This document shows, one piece after another, positions 53,230 to 62,636 of a stretch of 64,000 nt of DNA. The DNA comes from Promethearchaeota archaeon (GTDB lineage: Archaea; Asgardarchaeota; Lokiarchaeia; Sigyniarchaeales; SOKP01). Position 1 is the first letter of the stretch. Each line of letters opens with the position of its first letter. The position numbers and the translations under genes are program-made. Location of the stretch: positions 62,001 through 126,000 of the forward strand of contig JAEOTP010000043.1 in NCBI GenBank assembly GCA_016839765.1. The letters are read 5' to 3'. Under the pieces are notes generated by a model. It was not told the origin of the DNA, searched no databases, and worked only from the letters and a program-made list of their open reading frames with translations.

Positions 53230-56220
53230 TTATCCTTTTTTATTAAAAAATAGTTTTTTAAAGAAGTGCTTTACTACTGTGTCTGTATTTGCAAATTTCT
53301 TTTCAATAAATCCTTGACCATAATCGTATTTTCCGCCCCCTTTACCTTTTAAAAAGCTAGTCTCCTCTTTTATAAAATTTCCCATATGAAAATCTGAATT
53401 TTTTGCAGCTATCGTATCAATCATCCCTGTAATAGCTGTTCCTTTATCATTTTCATTAAAGAAGAGAGTAATTACATTATCTGAATATTTTAAAATATTA
53501 GAGCTAATATTTTGAACTTCTTTTTGATCTAAATTATTGAAGGTAGCAGTTACTAACTTTGAGTTTCCAAAAGATTTAGCATTCTTAATTAGGCTTTCTA
53601 TGTAATCCGTACTTAAATATTTTTTAACTCGATTTAATTTTATCTTTGTTTCATTCCATTCAGAGTAGAATTTCTTAATTTTTGAAGATACTTTTTCTTT
53701 CCTAACATTGAGAAGTCGTGATAATTCTGTTAGTATATCTCCTTCAAAATCTTCTTTTGAAGTTAATTCTAAATCTTCTTTATTATATTTGCCAGATTGG
53801 AGAGCTTTATTTAACTTTTTCCATTTATCTATTAATTCATTTACCCGTCCTACGATACTTGTTTGAGGAACTCTTAATATAGTTTCTAATTCCTTAATAG
53901 CGCTAGCTTCAAGTTTCTTGAGTTCTTCAGTCGCTTTTCCTGCGGTAAAGGTTAATCTTACAATTCCATCTTGAATTTTTTGTGATTTGGTAATTTTTAT
54001 TTTTCCAGTTTCAGAGGTGTTATTTAAATGGGTACCTCCACATGCCTCTACATCAATTCCTGGGACTTCTACTATCCTTAAATACTTCCCAGGAACAGCA
54101 CCACCTTGATAGATTGACATACCATACTCCCGTTCAGCTTCTGATCGTGGTATAAATGATAACTTTAAATCAATTTTTTTATCAACTATTTCATTAGCTT
54201 TATTTTCTATTTCTGTAAGTTTATCATCAGGAATCTGATTATAATGAGTAATATCTAAGTGAGAATTTTTGAGTGTTTTTTTTGCTCCAGCTTGATTCAC
54301 ATGTTCTCCTAGGATTATTCTTGCTGCTGCATTGACAATATGAGTCGCTGTATGATGTTGAGAGAGTTGAGTTCTCCATCCTTTTTCTACTTCTATTTTA
54401 ACGATATCTGCTTCCTTGAATGTTGGTTCTTTTTCCATTACATGGACAATATAATTTCCTTGTTTAAAGACTCCTTTAAATGATTCTCCATTTATTGTTC
54501 CAATATCATGTAGTTGGCCTCCTGAAGTTGGATAGGCTACAGATTGATCCAATATCACATATTTATCAATAATTTTAAGTACCTTAGCTTCATTGGAAAT
54601 TTCATTATAATCATAATAGTAAAGAGATTTAGTTTCGGGAATTCCAGACAAATCTAATTCAATTTCCTTTTCAGTAGCATGGATTTGTTCCTGTTTTTCA
54701 TGCCTTTCAACAACTAGGCTATAGAAATCATCGGGTATTTTTATTGAAATTCCATAGTTCTTTGCTGACTCTTTGACCAACTCTGGACTAATACCCTTGG
54801 AGTCATATAATTCTATTAATTTTTCTGTTGATAATATTCCTTTCTTCAGTTCTTTATCTAAAATTCGTTTTGCTTCTTTCTTGTTCAAATAATACTTTTC
54901 TTTTTCGAAATCCAAGATTTCTTTAATTTCATCTAAATGTAAGGAAAGCTCTGGAAATAATTCCTTTAATTCTAACGCATGCCAAGTACAGACATCTGCC
55001 ACATCTATATTCCATTGGAACTGATCAATAAAACTTATAGCACGTCTGAAAATAACTCTTAAATTATACCCGCCTCCTACATTTGAAGGGAGTTTTCCAT
55101 CATTAATAGCAAAAAGTAAACTTCTCGCATGCTCAGCAATAGAATAAATCGCTGTCATTGGCAAAATATTGTTTTTTAAATCATTTACCTTAAACCCCAG
55201 TTCATTGGCGACTTTTTGCCATGCAGCATCCATATCCTCAACTTCATCAATATTTAAATAAGCAGAATACTTTGAAAATTCATTATATAAATCTAAGTCT
55301 AACTTAATTTTAGTAATTTCTCTTAATTTATGAATTACTTGAGGAAATGTTGCCTCATACATATTTGGAGTCCCTTGAGAAAACCAAGAAACTCTTTCTT
55401 GACCCATTCCCATATCAAGGACTTTTAGTTTTAGTTCTCGTGGGCCTTCAGGAGTTTGTTCATACATTGTGTATACTTGATTAAATAGTTCTACTCCCCG
55501 ACTAAAGAATTCTAGAGAACACCCAAATGAACCACCACCAGCCCATGAATCTTCATGAATAGTTATCTCTTCTTTAGCTAATCCTACACCTTCATAGATA
55601 AAATAATGTATATCCATAAAGAGTTCTCCTTGATTCCATTCTTCTGGTGGAACAAAGGTATGCTGACCAATCATCACGAATCCTGTACAATGACTCCCAG
55701 TAACTCCCACATTTTCTATATCATTGAACCTTAAACAGAATTGGGGTATTATCAACTTTTTAGCTGGGGGTTCAACTTCACCAGTAATTACATATGGTTG
55801 AAAAGCAGAAATTGAAGCTATTGTGAATTCAGAAGTAGGATTCCACCTTGCTACACATGGATATCTATTAATGGGCTTATAACCTCTGGGTTCCAAGATT
55901 TCCACAATTTTTTTCCATACTCCTATAAATGAAAGTTTGACTTGTGAAGGATTATCAACAACTACTTGAAAGCCACCAGAACATGTAGGATCACCGCATA
56001 CTTTTCTTTCTTTAAGTACGGTCCAGAAAAAAGTACCACAACAATCACATTGCTTTCTTATATATCCTAATGCTTGAAGTTCCTCCGTGGGAAAAAAATC
56101 ATCAGGTTTTTTAGAAGCAATTTCTTTAAAGATAGATTTTAATTGCTTGTCAGTTTGAGCTTTCTTAAGTTCTTTCTGGTCCTTATCTGATAGCATCGCA
56201 TTCAATAATGGTTTTTTCAA
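53230..56220 (-). CDS. alaS: Alanyl-tRNA synthetase
   Basis: A 996-residue enzyme. The archaeal-type N-terminal Zn motif is CDCCGTFFWT ... CGDPTC, then the class II catalytic domain with SWAGGGSFGC and GMGQERVSWF. The editing domain has QHHTATHIVNAA and ACGGTHLNNTSETG, with the Zn ligands for hydrolysis of Ser- and Gly-tRNA-Ala. The C-terminal oligomerisation (C-Ala) part ends with GKGGGKYDYGQG. At nearly 1000 residues it is longer than most archaeal AlaRS (about 900); the extra length is in the region around 440-520 and the helical stretch 770-870. Monocistronic. Confidence 0.97.
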   Translation of the reverse strand: MKKPLLNAMLSDKDQKELKKAQTDKQLKSIFKEIASKKPDDFFPTEELQALGYIRKQCDCCGTFFWTVLKERKVCGDPTCSGGFQVVVDNPSQVKLSFIGVWKKIVEILEPRGYKPINRYPCVARWNPTSEFTIASISAFQPYVITGEVEPPAKKLIIPQFCLRFNDIENVGVTGSHCTGFVMIGQHTFVPPEEWNQGELFMDIHYFIYEGVGLAKEEITIHEDSWAGGGSFGCSLEFFSRGVELFNQVYTMYEQTPEGPRELKLKVLDMGMGQERVSWFSQGTPNMYEATFPQVIHKLREITKIKLDLDLYNEFSKYSAYLNIDEVEDMDAAWQKVANELGFKVNDLKNNILPMTAIYSIAEHARSLLFAINDGKLPSNVGGGYNLRVIFRRAISFIDQFQWNIDVADVCTWHALELKELFPELSLHLDEIKEILDFEKEKYYLNKKEAKRILDKELKKGILSTEKLIELYDSKGISPELVKESAKNYGISIKIPDDFYSLVVERHEKQEQIHATEKEIELDLSGIPETKSLYYYDYNEISNEAKVLKIIDKYVILDQSVAYPTSGGQLHDIGTINGESFKGVFKQGNYIVHVMEKEPTFKEADIVKIEVEKGWRTQLSQHHTATHIVNAAARIILGEHVNQAGAKKTLKNSHLDITHYNQIPDDKLTEIENKANEIVDKKIDLKLSFIPRSEAEREYGMSIYQGGAVPGKYLRIVEVPGIDVEACGGTHLNNTSETGKIKITKSQKIQDGIVRLTFTAGKATEELKKLEASAIKELETILRVPQTSIVGRVNELIDKWKKLNKALQSGKYNKEDLELTSKEDFEGDILTELSRLLNVRKEKVSSKIKKFYSEWNETKIKLNRVKKYLSTDYIESLIKNAKSFGNSKLVTATFNNLDQKEVQNISSNILKYSDNVITLFFNENDKGTAITGMIDTIAAKNSDFHMGNFIKEETSFLKGKGGGKYDYGQGFIEKKFANTDTVVKHFFKKLFFNKKG

Positions 56221-56395
56221 TTTTAATTCATGTATTAAATGAATAAATATGCATTCTCCAAAAACTTTTTGTTTAATTGAATTAAATCCTTAATTTTTAT
56301 ACTTGACATTAAAGTAAAAATTTTTATTTACATAAGAATTGAATTTATTTGCAAAAAAAATTTAGTCTTGAATTAAAAATTGAGGTAGAAATCAA

Positions 56396-56698
56396 ATGGC
56401 TCATATTTTAGTTACGGCATTTAATCCCCCAAACAAGTCAAAGGAATTATTAAAAGTTTATATGTCAAAAGATAAACCTGCATACCCCGATTTCGTAAAA
56501 AAAATACATCATTGGACATCAATGTCTTCAGATGGTCGACATAAAGTCTATGCAGTATATGAATGTCCAGATGATAAAATAATGGAGACTATGAAAGCTA
56601 TATCTAGAAGATATATTATATATGCTTCAGTAGAAGGTTACAGATATTATGGCGAAATATTATTTGATGCTGAGGAAGCTATGAAACTTTTATTTTAA
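56396..56698 (+). CDS. Conserved-looking small hypothetical (dimeric alpha/beta-barrel-like)
   Basis: A 100-residue protein with pattern beta-alpha-beta-beta-alpha-beta (HILVTAFNPP, then KVYAVYECPDD, then KAISRRYIIYAS). This would fit a ferredoxin-like dimeric alpha/beta barrel as in NIPSNAP/Dabb-like domains. No catalytic residues stand out. GAGGTAGAAATCA precedes the ATG, a good start. Function unknown. Confidence 0.6.
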   Translation: MAHILVTAFNPPNKSKELLKVYMSKDKPAYPDFVKKIHHWTSMSSDGRHKVYAVYECPDDKIMETMKAISRRYIIYASVEGYRYYGEILFDAEEAMKLLF

Positions 56699-56723
56699 TA
56701 ATAAATTATAAATCACTTTTTTT

Positions 56724-57188
56724 TTATAATTCTAAAACTTGAAGTCTTGAATATCCATCTTTTATAAAATCATAATCAAGAAGTTCAAGTTTTTCAGGTA
56801 TTATTTTTAGGATTAATTTTCTCTTTCCTCGGACAATCTTTTGCGCTTTTTTGAATCCATCATCTCCTTCTTTTAAAAAAATTAATTTTTCTCTTCCAGA
56901 TGCTGTAATTTGCATTCCTTGTATTTTTCCTTCTGACATTGGCGTATAGATGCCAATACTAACAATTAGATTTTCTTTAATATTTTCAACTTTCTTTCCA
57001 GGAGCAGGCCCTACATATATATGAAAATTATCAGTATTTTTTTCGATATAAAAGTCCATTGGAGTTGCTCTTGGTACATTCTTTGAGCAAGTACACAATA
57101 CAAGAACCTTTCTTTTCTCTAAAAACATTCGAATCTCCTTTCTCAATTCATTTTCTGGCATTCTATTGCTCATAATAAATTCAACCAT
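56724..57188 (-). CDS. Pyridoxamine 5'-phosphate oxidase-like flavin-binding protein
   Basis: A 154-residue split-barrel protein: KVLVLCTCSKNVPRATPMDF is the usual start of PNPOx-like flavin proteins, followed by HIYVGPAPGKKVENIKEN and GMQITASGREKL. Members bind FMN, F420 or heme; which one cannot be told. Start may be ATG 57188 or the internal ATG 15 bases later. Convergent with the small gene at 56396. Confidence 0.83.
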   Translation of the reverse strand: MVEFIMSNRMPENELRKEIRMFLEKRKVLVLCTCSKNVPRATPMDFYIEKNTDNFHIYVGPAPGKKVENIKENLIVSIGIYTPMSEGKIQGMQITASGREKLIFLKEGDDGFKKAQKIVRGKRKLILKIIPEKLELLDYDFIKDGYSRLQVLEL

Positions 57189-57274
57189 TTAATTTAATGC
57201 AATTAAATTATTAATTTATAATACAAGAAAATTGAGAAATTTTTAAAAGTTTTTTAATGCTAATTGAAAAAAAG

Positions 57275-58414
57275 TTATAGGGTAGTAAAATCAGGCTGAG
57301 GAAAATCTGTTCCATTCATAGAAGCTTGGACATAGGGAGATATAGGCCCTCGTCCTAAAGCCATTATTCTAACTTTTGATTTTAAGGAGGGATCCAAAGC
57401 GGTTCCAAATTTGAGTGAAGCTTCCTCAGGAATTTCATCTGTAATAGTGGCAATTATCTTATCAATTTTAGATAAGGATAATTTATGATCACCTGATACA
57501 GAGACTATACATTTATCAACCTGCATAGGATCAGGCTCTAATAGAGGATTATGTAGCGCTAATTTCGCCTTTTTTATCAAATCTGATTCCTCTCCATAAG
57601 ATTCTGTTATTCCAATCAAACCACCGGGAAGCTCACCCTTTTTTTCAAAAATTTTCTTTACATCAGCATAATCAATATTTATCAATCCACAGTTATTAAT
57701 TAGGTTGAGAATTTCGCGAATACACCTGATTAACACTTCATCCATTATTTTAAAACCAGTTAAGATTGGTATTTTTTTATTGAATCTTAAAAGATTATCA
57801 TTAGGTATTGGGATTAAACAATCAGTGTTTTCAATAATTTCCTTTAATCCAGTTTTTGCTCTATTCCTTCTCTCTTTACCTTCAGATGTAAAAGGAATTG
57901 AACAGAATGTAACCACTGTCGCTTTGTTCTTTTTAGCTTCTCTTGCAATGATAGGAGCTGCTCCAGTTCCGGTGCCTCCACCTAAACCAAAAGCTAAAAA
58001 GACCACATCTGCTTTTAATACTTCAGAAATTCTTTCTATATCTTCCTCGGCTGCTGCAGCTCCAATACTAGGGTCATTTCCAGACCCTAAGCCATTACAT
58101 ATTTCTTTACCTATTAGAAGTTTCTTATTCGCATTGGAATAATATAAGTCGTGAGCATCAGTATTAATATTTAAGGTCTCAACGAATTTGCTTCCAATAT
58201 CTTGCATTCTCGATACAGTATTATTCCCAGCACCACCAATCCCTATTACCAAACTTTTGATTTTTAATATTTTAAGTAAGTCTGATAAATATTTATCGTC
58301 ATCTAAATTGGAGGTTTGATTTAGTTTATTTTGACGAGCTATTTCTGTAAATCTTGATCTAACTGATATTCTTGATTTCGCAATTTCAGTTAAATCAAAT
58401 TCCTTATCACTCAT
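57275..58414 (-). CDS. ftsZ: Cell division protein FtsZ
   Basis: A 379-residue tubulin-like GTPase. The first nucleotide loop is IGIGGAGNNTV, the tubulin signature is LGGGTGTGAAPI, the SIPFTSEGKERRNRA and PNDNLLR segments contact the nucleotide, and the T7 loop is NIDYADVKK, with the catalytic Asp. About 45 extra N-terminal residues precede the fold. The C-terminal tail ends in FPQPDFTTL, without the bacterial ZipA/FtsA peptide. The upstream region carries a set of AT-rich inverted repeats. Confidence 0.95.
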   Translation of the reverse strand: MSDKEFDLTEIAKSRISVRSRFTEIARQNKLNQTSNLDDDKYLSDLLKILKIKSLVIGIGGAGNNTVSRMQDIGSKFVETLNINTDAHDLYYSNANKKLLIGKEICNGLGSGNDPSIGAAAAEEDIERISEVLKADVVFLAFGLGGGTGTGAAPIIAREAKKNKATVVTFCSIPFTSEGKERRNRAKTGLKEIIENTDCLIPIPNDNLLRFNKKIPILTGFKIMDEVLIRCIREILNLINNCGLINIDYADVKKIFEKKGELPGGLIGITESYGEESDLIKKAKLALHNPLLEPDPMQVDKCIVSVSGDHKLSLSKIDKIIATITDEIPEEASLKFGTALDPSLKSKVRIMALGRGPISPYVQASMNGTDFPQPDFTTL

Positions 58415-58452
58415 TTAACTAGCCAAGTCTAATTTATTAATATATAATATCA

Positions 58453-58506
58453 GTATTATATCAGAATAATATAAGAAAGTATTATTCTTGTATTATAGAA
58501 ATAATA
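58453..58506. promoter_or_regulatory. Cluster of AT-rich inverted repeats upstream of ftsZ
   Basis: Within about 50 bases there are AGAATAATA-TAAGAAAG-TATTATTCT (58463-58488, 9-bp arms) and overlapping GTATTATT/AATAATAC arms further right, so a GTATTAT-type half-site appears about four times. They lie 40-90 bases before the ftsZ start. The rest of the 58415-58806 gap shows no gene. Confidence 0.4.
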
Positions 58507-58806
58507 CATCAACTCTTATACACCAGGGAAATTGATTTAAATAGAATTTAAGCATGGTTACATTTTTAAACCTCTAAAGTAAATAATAATAACTTCAAAG
58601 TTTAGGACAAATAAAGATACGGACAAATAAAAGAGGATATAATAAATTTACAACTTTAAATTGATATCTTTTAAAGATAATATAATTCTTAGAAGATTTG
58701 TTAAAATATTTCAATTTGTTCATGAGAATAATAGGACAAGTTATATAAGAATTAAATTTATAAGATTAAATTTTCATGTGTAAGATAATAAGGGGTTTTA
58801 ATTAAA

Positions 58807-59049
58807 ATGGAAATTGATTACAATAAAGACAGCAGTAGACCATCCGTAGATAGCTCAGAAACTAAAGGATCACTTATAAAAGTTAGAGCTATTATAAGTT
58901 GTCCGACTTGTGGGTATATTAAGAAATTCAGAAATCAATTTCCTAGAGAACAATTAGAGTTAATGACTGTTGCTGTAAAAGTTTTTGATTGGATGGTTTG
59001 CTCTAAATGTGGAGAAATACTTAACTTAAATTTAGAGTTTAATATATAG
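58807..59049 (+). CDS. Small zinc-ribbon protein
   Basis: An 80-residue protein with a charged Ser-rich N-terminus (about 25 residues) and a Zn ribbon formed by SCPTCGYIK and VCSKCGEIL. No further domain. Function unknown; it diverges from ftsZ across the 392-base repeat-bearing region. Confidence 0.7.
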   Translation: MEIDYNKDSSRPSVDSSETKGSLIKVRAIISCPTCGYIKKFRNQFPREQLELMTVAVKVFDWMVCSKCGEILNLNLEFNI

Positions 59050-59086
59050 TATTAACTCATTTTAGTTTTTCTCAAATATTAGATTC

Positions 59087-60397
59087 TTAAAGATCAAATT
59101 TAATTTCTCCGTAGGATCCTCCTCCGCCGGGTGTATATTGGATTTCATTATTCCTAAAAGCATTTATAACAGAAGCAATATTTTTATCAAATTTTTCGAT
59201 GCCTGTTATCGGTATATCAATTAAAATCGAAAATTCAGTGCCAAATTTTTCAATTAAACTATTATATTCATTTAATACAGTTTTACTATTAGCACTTTTA
59301 ATCCCTCTTACAGATCGAATTATGTCGATTAGAGGAATAGCGTTAATATACGGAGGGCGATGTTCTGGATGTTTTGGTTTCTCATAGGAAGAAATCGTTT
59401 CAATTCTCTCACTCACACCTAATCTAATTTTAAAATTTTTACCAACTGCTTCCTTACAGCCGGGACAAATCATTTTTTCTTTTGCTACTTGTTTAATGTA
59501 ATCTATTCTCGATTTTAAAGGATCATTTGAGAAGAATAGAATAAAATTATCAGTTATGGTATATTGAGAAAAAATCTCTGAAATACCGCTTTTACTTTTT
59601 TTAAATAAAATCCTTCTCCTACATTTATTACAAAACATATTATAATATTTTCCAAGTTTAGGATGTAATCCTACATTGAGTGTTACTTTCCTCCCTTCTT
59701 TTCTTCTCAAGGCAAGTTCAATCTCATCGAAGGAGGGATTATCGATATCTAATTGATTGAATTCTCGGCCTAAAGAACGTGGATCTTGAGAATGAGCATC
59801 ACTATTACTTAGAAATGTGACATTTTTTAAAGATTCTAAACGATCAGCCAATTCTGTATTAGCAGATAATCCTAATTCCAGAAAAGTTACTTTTTTTACA
59901 GTATCTTGGTAGCAACTTTCTAATGTATTATATTTATTTTGGCGAAATATTGCTTTAAATGGAGTAAATGCATGGGCAGGTCCAATCAAACCACCAGAGT
60001 CGGTTATTAAATCTACTAACTCTGCACCAAATAGATTCACCCTTGGACGCCCTCCCCATTCATCAAGAATATTTTTAGAGTAAGGCTTCAGTTTATTTTG
60101 TATTTGTTTAACAGAATCAAAATTAGGAAAAAGCACCACATGATGGACACTATCTTTATCTTCAATTTCAGTTTGTAAAATAAACGAGATATCCTTATAA
60201 TAATATGCTCTATCACTGTTACGCCTTAAGTTTTCTTCTAAATATTTAAGCCAGTCTGGTTGTAGAGCATCACCAGTACCCAAAATATGAAGCCCTTTCT
60301 TTTTACAGGTTTCTCTCATTGTATCTAAATTTAATGATTTAGATACTGCAATAGAATGTGGTGAATGAATATGAAGATCACAATTAAACAAATCCAT
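59087..60397 (-). CDS. nucQ: Endonuclease Q (PHP-domain DNA repair nuclease)
   Basis: A 436-residue protein with the PHP metal motifs CDLHIHSPHS, GTGDALQPDW, an ILQTEIEDKD Glu, GPAHAF and SNSDAHS. A Zn-finger region follows (MFCNKCRRRILF ... MICPGCKEAVG). The C-terminal part ends in YTPGGGGSYGEI, the EndoQ signature. EndoQ cuts DNA 5' of uracil, hypoxanthine and abasic sites in a subset of archaea. Next gene in the same direction upstream is the TPR protein (53-base gap). Confidence 0.88.
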   Translation of the reverse strand: MDLFNCDLHIHSPHSIAVSKSLNLDTMRETCKKKGLHILGTGDALQPDWLKYLEENLRRNSDRAYYYKDISFILQTEIEDKDSVHHVVLFPNFDSVKQIQNKLKPYSKNILDEWGGRPRVNLFGAELVDLITDSGGLIGPAHAFTPFKAIFRQNKYNTLESCYQDTVKKVTFLELGLSANTELADRLESLKNVTFLSNSDAHSQDPRSLGREFNQLDIDNPSFDEIELALRRKEGRKVTLNVGLHPKLGKYYNMFCNKCRRRILFKKSKSGISEIFSQYTITDNFILFFSNDPLKSRIDYIKQVAKEKMICPGCKEAVGKNFKIRLGVSERIETISSYEKPKHPEHRPPYINAIPLIDIIRSVRGIKSANSKTVLNEYNSLIEKFGTEFSILIDIPITGIEKFDKNIASVINAFRNNEIQYTPGGGGSYGEIKFDL

Positions 60398-60450
60398 TGT
60401 AATTCAATTATTTTAATAAAATAAAAAAGTTAAGAAGACTAATGATTTGT

Positions 60451-61506
60451 TCATTTAAAACTCATTTCTCTGCATTTATTAGCTTTTTCATACAGATGTA
60501 ATTTTTCATAACAAAAAGCTAAAGTTTCACAGAAATCTAAATTTTTAGGTTTCAATTTAAGAAGTTTTTCAAAATGTTGAATTGCTTTTCTATAATCTCT
60601 TTTAATATCGCAATAAATTTCTCCTAACTTCATTCTTGTAGAAGTATTATTAGGATTTTTTAGTAAAGCTTTCTTATAATAATAAACTGCTTTATCGTAA
60701 TCCTGTAATGCATAATAACTAAATCCCAAATTATCATATAATATTGGATCATCTGGTAAAATTTCTAAAGCTTCTTGAAAGCATGTTATGGCTTCTTTAT
60801 ATTTTTCTTTTACGTTATAAGATAGCCCTAAATCATTTAAAGCCTCAACACAAAACGGATCAATCTCTATTGCTCTTTTGTAATAATTTATCGCTAAATC
60901 ATAATTTTCTAATTCAAAAAGAATATCTGCTAATTCACACCATAAATCAGCATTATCAGAATCTAATTCTAATGCTTTTTTATAATAAAGAAGAGCCTTA
61001 TCATAATCTTGTTGATCGTAAGAAAGTATAGCAAGATTATTGTAAAGTAAAGAATCATCTGGATTAATTTTTAAGGCTCTTTCATAGCAATCAGTCGCCA
61101 TATGATACTGCTTCTCTCCTCTATATAATAAAGCCATATTATTTAAAACATCGGTATTACTAGGGTCATATTCTAAAGCTTTCGTGTAATATTCTAATGC
61201 GTTAGGATAATCTTCTTTATCTTCATAAGCAAAACCAATATTGTAGTATACAGTAGCATCTTCAGGTTCCAACTCAAGAGCCTTCTCATAATACTCAATC
61301 GCTTTATCTGATTCTCCTTTCATTGAAAGAGCTAATCCAATATTATTCCAAACTTCAGAAAAATAAGGATATATCTCAACAGCTCTTTGATAACACCTAA
61401 TTGCATTATCAAAATCATTTTCATTATAATAGGCATCCCCTAAATTAATCCACGCATCAGGATCGTCTGAATCTAGCTCAGTTGCCTTAATATAACGTTC
61501 AATCAT
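60451..61506 (-). CDS. TPR repeat protein
   Basis: A 351-residue protein consisting of ten regular 34-residue TPR units, e.g. NIGLALSMKGESDKAIEYYE and NLAILSYDQQDYDKALLYY, with consensus Trp/Leu-Gly-Tyr-Ala-Pro positions. It is entirely scaffold, without catalytic or targeting segment. Partner unknown. The regularity contrasts with the irregular SNAP-like protein at 4594. Confidence 0.88.
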   Translation of the reverse strand: MIERYIKATELDSDDPDAWINLGDAYYNENDFDNAIRCYQRAVEIYPYFSEVWNNIGLALSMKGESDKAIEYYEKALELEPEDATVYYNIGFAYEDKEDYPNALEYYTKALEYDPSNTDVLNNMALLYRGEKQYHMATDCYERALKINPDDSLLYNNLAILSYDQQDYDKALLYYKKALELDSDNADLWCELADILFELENYDLAINYYKRAIEIDPFCVEALNDLGLSYNVKEKYKEAITCFQEALEILPDDPILYDNLGFSYYALQDYDKAVYYYKKALLKNPNNTSTRMKLGEIYCDIKRDYRKAIQHFEKLLKLKPKNLDFCETLAFCYEKLHLYEKANKCREMSFK

Positions 61507-61575
61507 AGTTTTTGTTTCTTAATTCTATAATTTATAATGAGGGATGCCTATTATTTTTTTAGATTTTACTTAATT

Positions 61576-62616
61576 TTATTCTAAAATCATCATTTTATCT
61601 TGTTTTTGATCTGTTAATAATATTCTAAAATATTCCTTATTATTCCTAAAAATGACTTTTTCCAACTTTCCCTCAACAAGAACAGTTTCTCCTTTAATTG
61701 CATGTTCACAGAATCTTCCTCTGAAGGAATTTATCGTAATAATATCATCCAATTTAATATTTTTTGAAATGCATATATTATTGTAGGCTTTTATGCATTC
61801 TATTTTATAGGAACAAGGTGTAAAGATAGCATTGGAGTCATCAGTGATTTTTGCTTTTAATTTTATTCTTCCCATATTTTTATATGAATAATCATAGTAA
61901 GTTCCTTTCCAATCTTTAGGACTTTTTATATATCTTATAAAAAATTCAAATCTCTTATACATGCCCTGATGGAGTTTCCTTCTCTCACTTTTTAAAAAAT
62001 TTTCAAATGGTATTCCTGAACCTCCTACTCTCCATCCATAATGAGTGCGGTATTCTTCTTTGGAATATTTTCTACAATATTTATCTTTTTCCAGGATAAT
62101 AGCAAGCTTATTTTGGAAATCTCGGCTTATGTCTGTTCCATAAACAATCAAATCAATATCAGATTGATTTTTGCTTAATCCAACCATTTGTGAACCTGTT
62201 ATACCGATTGAACCATATGGGAGTAATGAATTCTCGATAAGTAATTCACAAAGCTCTTTAGAACATTTTTCAAGATGGTTAGGATTAAATTTCTGAGATA
62301 ATTCTTTATAGTATTCTCGTGGGGTATAAATTTCTTTAATATCCTCATTTTTAACACATTGTAGCTCTAAATCGAATTGTTTAGAGAAGAATAAATAATT
62401 TGGATGATTATTTCTTAGGAAGGAGAATCTTTCTTGTAAATCGTAGATCTTTTTAAATTTCTTTCCATTTTTGATTCGATCTCCATCTAGATGAGGATAA
62501 AAACGTATAAAACAAATTTTTCGATCAGAAGGGTGATGGACCCCTTTCACATCGAAAAAAAAGTTATCATTTTTAGTTTCTATATAATCTCCTTCAATTC
62601 CTTTAGGAATTTTCAT
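61576..62616 (-). CDS. Nucleotidyltransferase-fold protein with C-terminal OB-like domain
   Basis: A 346-residue protein. The middle has the minimal nucleotidyltransferase motif GSIGITGSQMVGL ... SDIDLIVYG (Gly-Ser plus Asp-x-Asp), the polymerase-beta-like metal site. Residues about 265-346 look like an OB fold (DDIITINSFRGRFCEH ... GETVLVEGKLEKVIF). This pairing is known in uncharacterised archaeal proteins of the same size. The substrate is unknown; RNA or DNA ends are possible. It is likely in one transcript with the coiled-coil gene 20 bases upstream. Confidence 0.7.
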   Translation of the reverse strand: MKIPKGIEGDYIETKNDNFFFDVKGVHHPSDRKICFIRFYPHLDGDRIKNGKKFKKIYDLQERFSFLRNNHPNYLFFSKQFDLELQCVKNEDIKEIYTPREYYKELSQKFNPNHLEKCSKELCELLIENSLLPYGSIGITGSQMVGLSKNQSDIDLIVYGTDISRDFQNKLAIILEKDKYCRKYSKEEYRTHYGWRVGGSGIPFENFLKSERRKLHQGMYKRFEFFIRYIKSPKDWKGTYYDYSYKNMGRIKLKAKITDDSNAIFTPCSYKIECIKAYNNICISKNIKLDDIITINSFRGRFCEHAIKGETVLVEGKLEKVIFRNNKEYFRILLTDQKQDKMMILE

Positions 62617-62636
62617 AAATCTCCCATTAGTAATAA

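Noticed and set aside
57705-58142. 145-residue plus-strand ORF over ftsZ.
   Set aside because: Shadow of the conserved ftsZ frame.
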